Of a stretch of 64,000 nt of DNA, positions 1 through 8,791 are shown piece by piece. Positions within the stretch are counted from its first letter, which is position 1; every line of letters starts with the position of its first letter. The position numbers were made by a program, and so were the translations under genes. The notes beneath the pieces were generated by a model. That model ran no database searches, had not been told where the DNA came from, and saw only the letters and a program-made list of their open reading frames with translations. The stretch covers positions 1,636,556 through 1,700,555 of the forward strand of contig DS990592.1 in assembly GCA_000155695.1 (NCBI GenBank). Reading direction: 5' to 3'. The stretch is from Verrucomicrobiia bacterium DG1235 (GTDB lineage: Bacteria > Verrucomicrobiota > Verrucomicrobiia > Opitutales > Opitutaceae).

Positions 1-91
1 CATAGGAAGTCAGCTGCGGGATGGGGTAAGTCGTTTTCATGGGCACTAGTAACGTTGTTAATAACGAACCCACACGATACCCGAAAAACCG

Positions 92-102
92 TTTTCATTA
101 AA
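92..102. promoter_or_regulatory. Candidate operator TTTTCATTAAA
   Basis: One mismatch from the recurrent TTTACNRTAAA motif, 38 bp upstream of the AraC start codon. An imperfect 14-bp palindrome (CGTTGTTAATAACG, 53-66) lies just upstream. This is one of the weaker members of the set. Confidence 0.35.
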
Positions 103-140
103 TGGTTGTAATGGGAATTCACATGTAGATTTTGGGAATT

Positions 141-989
141 ATGCCGTTTTCGCAAAAGCTACGCCTCGGATCCTGGCTCAAGGCCCCTATTCGCAGCAGT
201 CTCGGTATTATCTCCCTTGCAGGTGCCCTGCAAGACACCAAAGGCATCAACCCCAAGGCCATGCGCACTTTGGGCAACTACGCCTTGATTTTTATACGTT
301 CTGGTCAGGGAACCTACTCAGATGCCCACGGACTGAAACACCCCTTCGCAGCGGGCGACGTCATCCAAGTCTTTCCCGATTTAGCCCACGCCTACGGCCC
401 AGACCACTCCGGACGCTGGGAACAAGCCTACGTCGTTTTTAACGGACCCCAATTCAACCTGCTGCGGCAAGCGGGCATTCTCACCCCAGAGAATCCCATC
501 TGGCAGCTCGGCCCCGTGGAGTACTGGCAGCGACGACTCGAGGAGGTTTTCCCCGAAGCAGCGCCGCAGGGCGACTCCGCCTCAACCCGTACCATGGGAC
601 GCTTCACCAGCTTGATCACCGACATGGCAGCCACCCAAGCCGAGTCCAAGCAATCCCCGCAGCAGGCTTGGCTGGGCGAAAGCATGCGCCTCCTTGCGGA
701 ACCAAGCTCCAAAACCTGGCTCACTCCTCAGGAAGCGGCTCAAAGCGTGGGCCTAAGCTACGAGAACTTTCGCAAGCTCTTCGCCAAACACGTCGGCGAA
801 TCCCCCGCCGCCTTCCAAAAGCGACGCCGCATCGAGCACGCATGCGCCATGATCTACCAAAGCTCCCGCTCCTTCAAGGAACTCGCGGACGAGCATGGAT
901 TCTGCGACGTCTTCCATTTCTCAAAAGTCTTCTCCCAAGTCATGGGCGAATCCCCCTCCGACTACCGCAAACGCGTCAAAGGGCAATAA
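141..989 (+). CDS. AraC family transcriptional regulator
   Basis: Predicted cytoplasmic DNA-binding regulator of 282 aa. The N-terminal half looks like an AraC-type cupin sensor (HPFAAGDVIQVFPDLAHAYG, a double-stranded beta-helix ligand pocket). The C-terminal ~100 residues form the double helix-turn-helix: SVGLSYENFRKLFAKHVGESP is the first HTH and ELADEHGFCDVFHFSKVF the second, ending in the usual GESPSDYRK tail. I chose the ATG at 141 over a TTG nine bases upstream because it gives a normal N-terminus. It is convergent with the GxGYxYP gene, 11 bp away. Neighbouring genes suggest a carbohydrate-derived inducer, but the ligand cannot be read from sequence. A TTTACNRTAAA-like site lies about 40 bp upstream. 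Family call is firm; target genes are not. Confidence 0.9.
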   Translation: MPFSQKLRLGSWLKAPIRSSLGIISLAGALQDTKGINPKAMRTLGNYALIFIRSGQGTYSDAHGLKHPFAAGDVIQVFPDLAHAYGPDHSGRWEQAYVVFNGPQFNLLRQAGILTPENPIWQLGPVEYWQRRLEEVFPEAAPQGDSASTRTMGRFTSLITDMAATQAESKQSPQQAWLGESMRLLAEPSSKTWLTPQEAAQSVGLSYENFRKLFAKHVGESPAAFQKRRRIEHACAMIYQSSRSFKELADEHGFCDVFHFSKVFSQVMGESPSDYRKRVKGQ

Positions 990-1000
990 GAGCCGGCTGG

Positions 1001-3127
1001 TTACTCCGGCTTCCAGTCCTCCGGTCGCGTGTAGTTTTCGAAGGTTGGATCTTCCGCCGCCATCTTCAAGAATACGTCTAACGGAACCACTTCGAAGGCT
1101 GGACCTAATCCGTCAAAAATCGACTTCACTCGCGTGATATCACTCCACTGCCGGACATGTAGGAGTAGGAAGTAGGGCCGCTTCTCATTGATCGCTGCCA
1201 GCTCACGCAAGTCAGCCTGCACCTCCGCTTCTGGGCGCCCCGGAGCCATGTAGTAGTCGTACGACAGCATCGCACGCCCATCCTGATGCGTGAACGTATA
1301 GGCCGGAGCGTACCCATTGATGAAGCCCACCGCCTCCGGCATTTCTTCATAATACACATCGATCACCGACTGAGGCAGATCAGGGTTTCCTTCGACCGAC
1401 GCTCCCTCCGAATAGTCCATGATTTCAAAAACGCTTAGGTCTAGCGTCTCCATATACTCCCGCGACTTCTGCAAGACGGTTGGTAGCTTGTCGCGCGGAA
1501 TGGCCTTCGAGTACATGTAGCCCGGACCAGAAAGCCCGCCGATAAATAGATCGTTCGGAGTGGCCTGATCGTAGAACATCTCAAGCATCGAAGGACCCAT
1601 CCAAAGCCAATTCGGCGTCACTTGCCATGCGTAGGGGATCTCTCCCCTTCCCGGTCTCGTCCATGCCCCGATACCCAATGAATCGGTTTGGACTGCAGCG
1701 ATGTACACCTTCTTCTCAGGCTCGTAGCGAACGCCTTCCTCCACGTTGTGATTATTCTTGAATTCAAAATCTGGAGACAGCGGCACCTGCGTATTGAAGC
1801 TCATGTTCGGTAAAGTGTGCAGGCCCGAGACACGGATCAGATGCGAAGACGCCAGCTTCACGTGGTCGCGCTCCTTGTCCTTCTTGTAGGAATGCCAACC
1901 AAAGCACATCCCCATCTCGTTCATCTCAGAGAGAAGCTTATCGGCGAGCCTATATTCGTCCGCTTCCGCCGGATCATCCGCATCCGTTGAAAGATCCGTG
2001 AAGAAACAGCGATGGTACATGCCAAAATCAGCCACCCCAGGTTTCATGCGGTTGCCATGCTCACCACCCATCCACACAATCGCGTCCTTGTTGCAGCGAT
2101 CCCAATACTGCTCATACGCCCAAGTGTTGATCTCGAAATCGTTCATCCCCTGGAAGCGACCGCGAAAGTCCTCCACCTTGGAAAGTCCAAACTCCTCTAC
2201 CAAGGGAATCAGTTCCTCCGTTACCACAACCGCATCCTCCAAGCCTGCCACCGTGAAGGCGACAATCAGCGACGATCTAACCGCCGGATCCCAAACCACA
2301 TACTTGTCGACCTTACCTTCAAAGGTGCTCAACGCCCGACGCAAGGAGTTCAATTTTTTGAAGGTAAACTGCTTCTTTTCCTGATAATACTCGAGAATCT
2401 CATCCGTGAAACGAAAGTCCCACGTTTCTGGATACACGAAGTACAAAAGCGGCTTCTCTCGATTCACCACCCCTTGCAGGGTGATCAAAGCCGCTTGCTC
2501 GGGCAAAAGGCTATCGATCTCCCAATCGTCCTCCAACTCCATGTAGTAGGAATCCCGATACCCTTCTCGCTTTAGGCGAAAGGTCAGCGGCTGGTCTGCC
2601 GGACGCGTCGGACGCTCGATCGTCCAAGTCAGGATCGTAGCGCTCTCATCCAATGAAATCGTAGAGCGGCTGCTCAACTCCTTCACCCCTTGCGAGGAAT
2701 GGATCGGCAGGGTCTCGTCTAGAACCAGAATCTCGTAGGGCTTCTCCCAGCTAGCCCGTACCTTCCGCTCCCCGCCAATCACGCGTCTCAATCCCATGAA
2801 TACATTGCTGGCAAATACCTTCTGCTTTATCGGGAACGCATTGACAACCCCACCCAGCTCCAAGCCTAAGGTCTCCGCATGGGAGCGTCCTGCCCCCCAC
2901 TGCTCTACCACCTCCAAACGATCCCGTCCCATTGAGACGAATTCCAGCGACACCGTACCATAAAGATCCACGTCGCTACTCTCGTTTTCAATCAGCACCC
3001 ACTTCCCTTGCCAATCCTCGGCGAGTGGTGCCGCCTTTGCCTGCACGGCCAGAAAGCCGGCGACGGCAGAAAGGAAAAAAAAGATGATAACGAGCCTACG
3101 GCGCGAGTTAAATCGAGAGTGCTTCAT
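1001..3127 (-). CDS. GxGYxYP-family putative glycoside hydrolase fused to an N-terminal lipocalin-like domain
   Basis: 708 aa from the ATG at 3127 (a TTG lies two codons upstream). A basic N-terminus plus hydrophobic stretch (RRLVIIFFFLSAVAGFLAV) is a signal peptide. Residues ~35-190 form a beta-rich domain that resembles the separate small protein encoded at 37610-38146. Residues ~195 to the end match the GxGYxYP family, with the signature GGLSGPGYMYS near residue 530 (final Pro replaced by Ser), and are clearly paralogous to the protein at 35964-37604 (shared GLEDA, PGRG-PYAW and YDYY blocks). The family is annotated as putative glycoside hydrolases; no activity can be assigned. Probably exported. 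Divergent from the sugar isomerase operon, with a candidate operator between them. Confidence 0.85.
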   Translation of the reverse strand: MKHSRFNSRRRLVIIFFFLSAVAGFLAVQAKAAPLAEDWQGKWVLIENESSDVDLYGTVSLEFVSMGRDRLEVVEQWGAGRSHAETLGLELGGVVNAFPIKQKVFASNVFMGLRRVIGGERKVRASWEKPYEILVLDETLPIHSSQGVKELSSRSTISLDESATILTWTIERPTRPADQPLTFRLKREGYRDSYYMELEDDWEIDSLLPEQAALITLQGVVNREKPLLYFVYPETWDFRFTDEILEYYQEKKQFTFKKLNSLRRALSTFEGKVDKYVVWDPAVRSSLIVAFTVAGLEDAVVVTEELIPLVEEFGLSKVEDFRGRFQGMNDFEINTWAYEQYWDRCNKDAIVWMGGEHGNRMKPGVADFGMYHRCFFTDLSTDADDPAEADEYRLADKLLSEMNEMGMCFGWHSYKKDKERDHVKLASSHLIRVSGLHTLPNMSFNTQVPLSPDFEFKNNHNVEEGVRYEPEKKVYIAAVQTDSLGIGAWTRPGRGEIPYAWQVTPNWLWMGPSMLEMFYDQATPNDLFIGGLSGPGYMYSKAIPRDKLPTVLQKSREYMETLDLSVFEIMDYSEGASVEGNPDLPQSVIDVYYEEMPEAVGFINGYAPAYTFTHQDGRAMLSYDYYMAPGRPEAEVQADLRELAAINEKRPYFLLLHVRQWSDITRVKSIFDGLGPAFEVVPLDVFLKMAAEDPTFENYTRPEDWKPE

Positions 3128-3221
3128 GATCAAGAGAGTGCGGGTTCGCGCAGCTACAAGCTACGACAGCTAGTCCTCGCAAGAAACCACTCCGTAAGCG
3201 CTCCTGCAATCGCACTCGTGA

Positions 3222-3232
3222 TTTACCGAAAA
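3222..3232. promoter_or_regulatory. Candidate operator TTTACCGAAAA
   Basis: Lies in the 165-bp divergent region between the GxGYxYP gene (minus) and the isomerase operon (plus). One mismatch from TTTACNRTAAA. The identical 11-mer recurs at 49329-49339, in front of another catabolic operon. Confidence 0.45.
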
Positions 3233-3292
3233 GCGAGCGAGACACTGGCTCCAAAAAGGCCTGAGCCCTTATTCTCGCACCTCTAAAGTACC

Positions 3293-4108
3293 ATGGAATT
3301 TTCAATCTTATCAGACGAAATCTCGCTCGATATAGAGGAGGCCCTAAAGCACGGAGCCAAGATGGGCTTTCGCAAATACGAAATCCGCTGCATCGACGAC
3401 TACGAGCACCGTATCCCTTACTTCAACCCGGGCCGCGAAGCGTTCCTGCAAGAGCAGGTCGACAGCGGGGCAATCGAGGTCACAGCCGTCACGCCCGGCG
3501 TCTTCAAAATCGATCTCAGCGATCTTGAGCGTGTCCGCTACGAGATCGACGAAACGCTGCCAAAGTGCTGCGAAATGGCCGTCCGGCTCAAAGCCCCCAC
3601 AGTCATCGTCTTTGGCTTCATGCGGGGCAACGGCTCCCAGCGCTCCGATGCGGTCTCTTATCTTAAAGAAGCCGCCAAAGTCGCCAAGCGCTTCAAACTC
3701 AAGCTGGCGGTGGAAAACGAGCCGGGATCCTTCTGCGACACCGGAGCCGCCACCGCTTCCATCATCGAAGAAATCGCCATGGACCACGTCGGCATCAATT
3801 GGGACCCGGGTAACGCCCTCACCGTAGGCGAAGTTCCCTTCCCTATCGGCTATGAACACGTCCGCCCCTACCTGCAAAACATGCATATCAAGGACACCAT
3901 CCCCATCCCTCCAGACAAGTGGGAAAACCGTCTCGTGGGCGACGGCGGCGTGAACTGGATCGGCCAACTGCAAGCCGTCATCAAAGACAAAGCTCTGCCC
4001 TTCCTCACAATCGAGACCCACGTCTTTCCCGCGCTCGAATCTACCCGAGAAGAACTGCGCCGGTTGAAGATCTACCTCGAAACGATCAAGCAGCTCGACC
4101 AAACTTAG
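3293..4108 (+). CDS. Sugar phosphate isomerase/epimerase-like TIM-barrel protein
   Basis: 271 aa, a typical length for the AP-endonuclease-2 / xylose-isomerase-like TIM-barrel family. Metal-site residues expected of the family are visible: E141 in LAVENEPG, D171 in INWDPGN, H198 in NMHIKD and E241 in TIETH. No signal peptide, so probably cytoplasmic. These enzymes isomerise or epimerise ketoses, keto-acids or inositols; the substrate is not predictable. First gene of a three-gene plus-strand operon (19 bp to the next gene). Divergent from the GxGYxYP gene, with a candidate operator between them. Confidence 0.85.
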   Translation: MEFSILSDEISLDIEEALKHGAKMGFRKYEIRCIDDYEHRIPYFNPGREAFLQEQVDSGAIEVTAVTPGVFKIDLSDLERVRYEIDETLPKCCEMAVRLKAPTVIVFGFMRGNGSQRSDAVSYLKEAAKVAKRFKLKLAVENEPGSFCDTGAATASIIEEIAMDHVGINWDPGNALTVGEVPFPIGYEHVRPYLQNMHIKDTIPIPPDKWENRLVGDGGVNWIGQLQAVIKDKALPFLTIETHVFPALESTREELRRLKIYLETIKQLDQT

Positions 4109-4127
4109 GCGCGCAGTCGCTCCTCAC

Positions 4128-6086
4128 ATGCTTTCCGAACGAAATCGCTTCGCTGCCGCCGCTGCGGCTCTGCTACTTGCTACTTCCCTGGGTGCTGCGG
4201 TCCAGAGTCATTGGATACGAGCCACCGACTCCGCAGGGCTGGACGGCATTCAATCCTCACGATTGAAGTTCGCCGACCTCAATAACGACCTGCGACCCGA
4301 CGCCGTCATCCTGCCCAACGACCGAACATCGCCGCTGCGCCTTTTCCTCAATCAAGCCGCTCCCAATACTTCTTTAGACTTTCGATATATCGAAATTTCG
4401 AATACAGGACTGCCAGCTCTCAGTAAAGCTGACATCATCGTCTTTGCCGATATCGACAACGACGGCACACAAGACGCCATTATCGGCCGTAACCTAGACA
4501 TCTACCAGAGCGACTACAAGCCGCCTGACGAAGAGCCAACCCACAGCTCCTGGCTTCCAGGAAACGGCGATGGAACATTCGGCTCTCCCGTTCGAATCAA
4601 CGACGCCTCCATCGCCACCAGCTGCGCCATCGCAGTCGGCGACGTCAACGAAGACGGCCTGCCCGACCTTTTCATCGGCAATTGGTACGAGCGCTATTTT
4701 TCTGGATACGAGGCCTACGCCAACGACTTGCTGCTTCAGTATGCATCCCCCGACGGCCAGACCGACTTCGTACGCTGGCCCCTTCCCAACGAAACCGTAC
4801 CCACCGACTTTACCACCGACCTCGGGGGACGTCCCACCTACGGCACCGCCTTCGTGCGGCTCGACGACGGACTCCCCATGCTCGTGGAGCTCAACTACGG
4901 CCGGCGCTGGAACCGTCTCTACCAAATGGATACACGCCATCCTCTACGACAGCTTGCAGACTATCCCGCTACACCCTTCATCCCAGGCGAGGCCGACGCC
5001 ATGCCGGCCCACCTCGTACGACACTTGAAAGGCCGCGACATCGCTCCCTCAGCTGGAGTCGACGGCGACTCCATCCGCCACGGCCGCCACCAAAAGTGGC
5101 CCCAAGAATTGGCCAACGACAAGCCACGGTCGATGCGACCTGACGAACCCCCCTTCCGCGCAAACGGAAACACCTTCGACGTAGGGGTTGGCGACATTGA
5201 CAACGACGGCGACTTCGACCTTTTCTTCAGCACCATTTTCCACGCTTGGGCAGGTGACTCCTCAGACCGTTCCCGTTTCCTTATCAACCAATTCGCTCAA
5301 AGCGGAAAAACCACTTTCGAAGAATCCAAGCACCTTTCCGTCGACCGGTTACCGGCTCCTCCCGATCCCGGCGAAAAATGGCAGTACCATCACGTTCGCC
5401 AAAACCAAGGAGACATCTTCGCCGAACTCGCCGACCTCGACCAAGACGGTCGGCTCGATCTGATCCTTTGCTCATCTGACTATCCTGACGAACCGCCCTA
5501 TGAAGAAAGACTACGCATCTTTATCCAACAAACCGACGGCAGTTTCGCCGACCAAACCGCCGAACTCGGTATCGACCACGTCGGAGCCGGCATGCCCTCC
5601 CTCGCAGACGTCGACCTCGACGGAGACCTCGACCTCATCGTCGGCCAAAGTTTCAATCGGCTTACATCCGAAAAACGTCGCGCCGCCGCGCTCGTCAGCG
5701 GAGCCCTCGCGCCGGACAGTCCCGAAGATGCCGCCCCACAAACACGAGCCACCCTCTTCCTCAACCCCGCCGCCGATTATAAGCATTCTCTAACGCTCTC
5801 CTTGAACGGAGACCCCAAGAACAGAGTCAACCGCGATGCCTTAGGTGCCATCGTACGCCTGACAGCCGATCTCGACAACGACCCTGCCACCCCAGACGTC
5901 ACTCAAATGCGACAGCTACTTGGCCCCGGGGGCCACGCAGGTAAGCAGAACCAACTCATCATCCACTTCGGACTCGGCCAAGCCACCCAAGCTACCCGAG
6001 TCGAGATCATCTGGCCTAACCCACAACGACAAAAAACAATCCTGGAAAATTTGCCTGCCGGGCATCACCAAATCCACCAGCCATGA
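4128..6086 (+). CDS. CRTAC1-like secreted FG-GAP/VCBS repeat protein with ASPIC/UnbV C-terminus
   Basis: 652 aa with an alanine-rich signal peptide (FAAAAAALLLATSLGAA). At least six calcium-binding FG-GAP-type motifs are visible: DLNNDLRPD, DIDNDGTQD, DVNEDGLPD, DIDNDGDFD, DLDQDGRLD and DVDLDGDLD. These predict a secreted beta-propeller. The last ~80 residues (LLGPGGHAGKQNQLIIHFGL through VEIIWPNP) match the ASPIC/UnbV domain. Such proteins are common in glycan-degrading Bacteroidota, Planctomycetota and Verrucomicrobiota and are presumed adhesion or binding proteins. The stop overlaps the RidA-like start by 4 bp (ATGA), implying translational coupling. Confidence 0.88.
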   Translation: MLSERNRFAAAAAALLLATSLGAAVQSHWIRATDSAGLDGIQSSRLKFADLNNDLRPDAVILPNDRTSPLRLFLNQAAPNTSLDFRYIEISNTGLPALSKADIIVFADIDNDGTQDAIIGRNLDIYQSDYKPPDEEPTHSSWLPGNGDGTFGSPVRINDASIATSCAIAVGDVNEDGLPDLFIGNWYERYFSGYEAYANDLLLQYASPDGQTDFVRWPLPNETVPTDFTTDLGGRPTYGTAFVRLDDGLPMLVELNYGRRWNRLYQMDTRHPLRQLADYPATPFIPGEADAMPAHLVRHLKGRDIAPSAGVDGDSIRHGRHQKWPQELANDKPRSMRPDEPPFRANGNTFDVGVGDIDNDGDFDLFFSTIFHAWAGDSSDRSRFLINQFAQSGKTTFEESKHLSVDRLPAPPDPGEKWQYHHVRQNQGDIFAELADLDQDGRLDLILCSSDYPDEPPYEERLRIFIQQTDGSFADQTAELGIDHVGAGMPSLADVDLDGDLDLIVGQSFNRLTSEKRRAAALVSGALAPDSPEDAAPQTRATLFLNPAADYKHSLTLSLNGDPKNRVNRDALGAIVRLTADLDNDPATPDVTQMRQLLGPGGHAGKQNQLIIHFGLGQATQATRVEIIWPNPQRQKTILENLPAGHHQIHQP

Positions 6087-6607
6087 AAAAACGCATCTTC
6101 GCTTCCGCCTGCCTCGCTCTCTCTTGCCTAGTCGGCTCTACAAACGGGGCTAGCCCGGAAAGCCGCCTCCAAGCGCTCGACATAACGCTCGCCCAAGGCA
6201 ACGCCCCGGTAGCCAACTACGTGAGCGCTGTGCGTACCGGCAACCTGATCTTCTTGGCCGGACACCTTCCAAAACGCGAGGACGGCTCCTTGGTCACCGG
6301 GAAGCTCGGTCAGGATCTCTCTACAGAAGAAGGCTACACAGCGGCCCGACTCACCGCTATCGCTCTCATCGGAACCCTAAAGAGCGAACTCGGCGAACTA
6401 GGCAAAGTAAAGCGGATCGTCAAGGTGTCTGGCATGGTGAATGCCTCCGCCGACTACACCGAGCATTCGAAAGTGATCAACGGATGCTCGGACTTGATCG
6501 TCGATGTATTCGGAGACCGGGGACGCCATGCCCGCGTCGCCTGCGGATACAGCTCCCTTCCTCTCAATGCCGCCGTCGAGATCGACCTCATCGTCGAAGT
6601 CGAATAA
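6083..6607 (+). CDS. RidA/YjgF-family protein with signal peptide
   Basis: 174 aa. The first ~22 residues (KKRIFASACLALSCLVG) look like a signal peptide, followed by a complete RidA/YjgF fold. The family's C-terminal signature is present (RVACGYSSLPLNAAVEIDLI, with the conserved Arg and Glu). Classical RidA hydrolyses reactive enamine/imine intermediates of PLP enzymes in the cytosol, so an exported member is unusual. Its start overlaps the upstream FG-GAP gene by 4 bp. An exported PLP-fold enzyme is encoded convergently, ending 13 bp away. Function here is unknown; a role other than imine deamination is likely. Confidence 0.85.
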   Translation: MKKRIFASACLALSCLVGSTNGASPESRLQALDITLAQGNAPVANYVSAVRTGNLIFLAGHLPKREDGSLVTGKLGQDLSTEEGYTAARLTAIALIGTLKSELGELGKVKRIVKVSGMVNASADYTEHSKVINGCSDLIVDVFGDRGRHARVACGYSSLPLNAAVEIDLIVEVE

Positions 6608-6620
6608 GACACAGAAAGCT

Positions 6621-7892
6621 CTAAAGACTCGCAACGACCGAGCGTACCGCCTCCGCATACCGGAGCGCATCCGCCTCCTGATGGTACACATGCCAAGAAG
6701 CGCGAACCCCATTGAGGCCTCGCTCCGTCACCACGCGCGTGCGAAACTTATGCTCTTCAGATAAGCCACGGGAGACAGTAAGGCAATCAACTCCAGGCAC
6801 ACGAAAGGTTAAGATCGAACTACGCATCGCGAGGTCTACCGGACTAAGTATTTCAAGACCTTTGACCTCACTCAATCCCTCTAGTACGAGCTGCGCGAGT
6901 GAGGCTCCATGGTCAGCGATCCTTTGGCGGCCAATCTGGTTTTGCAATTCGAAGGCAGTCTGCAGGCCAACCACACTCGCCGCGTTACGCGTACCGTACT
7001 CGTGACGTACAGCGGAATCCACGTACGTGAAGGTCGAAGGCAATTCGTATTCATCATTAGAATACGCTCCTACGTAACTGCAGGTGACCTCGTCGTTCCG
7101 CTCTGCCGCAATGTAAACGAGTCCCGTCTCGATGGGTCCATTCAGCCACTTGTGCCCACTTGTCGCATACGAATCGCAACCGAGTTCCTTTAAGTTAATG
7201 GGAATCATACCGGCGCTCTGAGCTCCATCGACGTGAAACCAAATACCGCGGCGCCTCGCTTCCGCAGCGATGGCCGATATGTCAAATATCAACCCGGTGG
7301 TCGCTGTAATGTGACTCACTTGGATCACCCGCGTTCGCTTGGTCACTTTGTCAAAAAGCCGTTGCAAATTCTCTTCGGAGCTCGCGGAACTGGGCTCGAA
7401 TATCTTCACCTTAACGCCATCGCGTTTCTGGCGATTCATCCAAGCGAAGGAACCGCCTGGGTGTGCGTGCGATTCGAATACAACCTCGTCTCCCTTCTTC
7501 AACGACAGTCCGCTCGATATGACAGAATTGCCCTCGGATGCGTTACGAACGAAGGCAATCTCGTTGGGTTTGACCCCGAAAAACGCAGCAGCTGTCTCGC
7601 GAGTGGGAGCAAATAGATTATGATAGTGCTCCCCAATTTGGGCTTGGGTCTGACTCTGCTCGAACACTCTATCCAGAACCGGCTGGGAGGCAGGACCAAG
7701 ACCGCCCGTGTTGAGATATGTCACGTTGGACCGCAACCGAAAGAGGGAGCGCACTTGGTCCCAGCTTTCCGTATCCCATTTTCCAGAAAGGGCCGAACTC
7801 GCAGCGAAATCGGATTTACCGAGAAGGTTCGATCCCACGATAGCGCCAGCGCCGCTCGCGGCAATTGTCATGATAAACCGTTTCCTGTCCAT
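6621..7892 (-). CDS. Class V aminotransferase-fold PLP enzyme with Tat-like leader
   Basis: 423 aa from the ATG at 7892, chosen because it places MDRKRFIMTIAASGAGAIVG, a Tat-like or Sec leader, at the N-terminus. The body matches isopenicillin-N-epimerase / cysteine-desulfurase-like fold-type-I enzymes: TYLNTGGLGP near the start, WFHVDGAQSAG (the Asp that contacts the PLP ring nitrogen) and SGHKWLNGP with the PLP lysine K248. Members include epimerases, desulfurases and transaminases; the substrate cannot be called. An exported PLP enzyme is uncommon. Divergent from the peptidase S51 gene, with a candidate operator between. Confidence 0.85.
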   Translation of the reverse strand: MDRKRFIMTIAASGAGAIVGSNLLGKSDFAASSALSGKWDTESWDQVRSLFRLRSNVTYLNTGGLGPASQPVLDRVFEQSQTQAQIGEHYHNLFAPTRETAAAFFGVKPNEIAFVRNASEGNSVISSGLSLKKGDEVVFESHAHPGGSFAWMNRQKRDGVKVKIFEPSSASSEENLQRLFDKVTKRTRVIQVSHITATTGLIFDISAIAAEARRRGIWFHVDGAQSAGMIPINLKELGCDSYATSGHKWLNGPIETGLVYIAAERNDEVTCSYVGAYSNDEYELPSTFTYVDSAVRHEYGTRNAASVVGLQTAFELQNQIGRQRIADHGASLAQLVLEGLSEVKGLEILSPVDLAMRSSILTFRVPGVDCLTVSRGLSEEHKFRTRVVTERGLNGVRASWHVYHQEADALRYAEAVRSVVASL

Positions 7893-7951
7893 AGATAACC
7901 CCATCAATGCAAAATGAAACAGGCACCTCCGCAATTGAAAGAAACTTCCGT

Positions 7952-7962
7952 TTTACAGTAAC
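7952..7962. promoter_or_regulatory. Candidate operator TTTACAGTAAC
   Basis: Lies in the divergent region between the PLP enzyme (minus) and peptidase S51 (plus). The 11-mer TTTTACAGTAA (7951-7961) is also found exactly at 29247-29257 and 29475-29485. One mismatch from TTTACNRTAAA. Confidence 0.5.
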
Positions 7963-8063
7963 GCGAAACTTTACCAAGAAGCCCTCGCCTCGAGCCCCAA
8001 TCGCCTCAGAATCTGTCGCGTCATATCGAATCAAATCGGAAACCTCTAGACCGAAGCCAGACT

Positions 8064-8765
8064 ATGTCAAAAAAGCAAATCATCGCCATGGGTGGAGGCG
8101 GGTTCTCGATGGAGCCCGACAACCTACTGCTCGATGCTTACGTCGTGGCCGCTTGCGAAAAAACCCAACCAATCATCGGACTTCTGCCCACTGCGAGCGG
8201 CGACTCGGACTGGCTAATCTCCCGGTTCTACCGCGCCTTCAACACGCTTCCCTGCCATCCCAAGCACATTCCGCTCTTTCATCAGTCAACAGACCTCGCA
8301 GCCGAGGTCGAAGCCTGTGACGCCATTTACGTCACGGGCGGCAATACCCGCAACATGCTTGCCATCTGGAAAGCCAGCGGCATGGACCGTCTCCTACGCG
8401 ATGCTTGGGAGCGGGGTGTCGTACTAGCCGGCCTTAGCGCTGGGGCCATTTGCTGGTTCGAACAAGGACACACCGATTCCACCGGCTGTCTCTCCACCAT
8501 GGACTGCCTCGGTTTCCTACTCGGATCATGCTCCCCCCACTACGACGGAGAAGCACAGCGGCAAGGCTCCTACCATGAGCTACTTAAAAACGGAGCCATC
8601 CGTAGCGGCCTCGCCCTTGACGACGGAGCCGCCGCTCACTACCACGGGACCGAACGGGTAAAAATCGTCACTTCCCGCCCCGATGCCCGAGCCTTCGCAG
8701 TCAGCTTCCAAGATCAAAGCGTTCGCGAAACCGCCCTCCCTACAACTTACCTCGGCAAGGCCTAA
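8064..8765 (+). CDS. Peptidase S51 family (peptidase E/cyanophycinase-like) protein
   Basis: 233 aa with a class I glutamine-amidotransferase-like fold. The nucleophile-elbow motif GLSAGAICWF places the catalytic serine at S125, and SPHYDGEAQRQGSY supplies the conserved histidine H159. No signal peptide. Family members cleave Asp-X dipeptides (PepE) or cyanophycin; the true substrate is unknown. It lies 26 bp upstream of an enolase-superfamily gene resembling dipeptide epimerases, so the pair may process peptides or amino-acid conjugates (inference). Confidence 0.87.
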   Translation: MSKKQIIAMGGGGFSMEPDNLLLDAYVVAACEKTQPIIGLLPTASGDSDWLISRFYRAFNTLPCHPKHIPLFHQSTDLAAEVEACDAIYVTGGNTRNMLAIWKASGMDRLLRDAWERGVVLAGLSAGAICWFEQGHTDSTGCLSTMDCLGFLLGSCSPHYDGEAQRQGSYHELLKNGAIRSGLALDDGAAAHYHGTERVKIVTSRPDARAFAVSFQDQSVRETALPTTYLGKA

Positions 8766-8791
8766 GCAGGGAGAAATCCGCATCCCACCCC

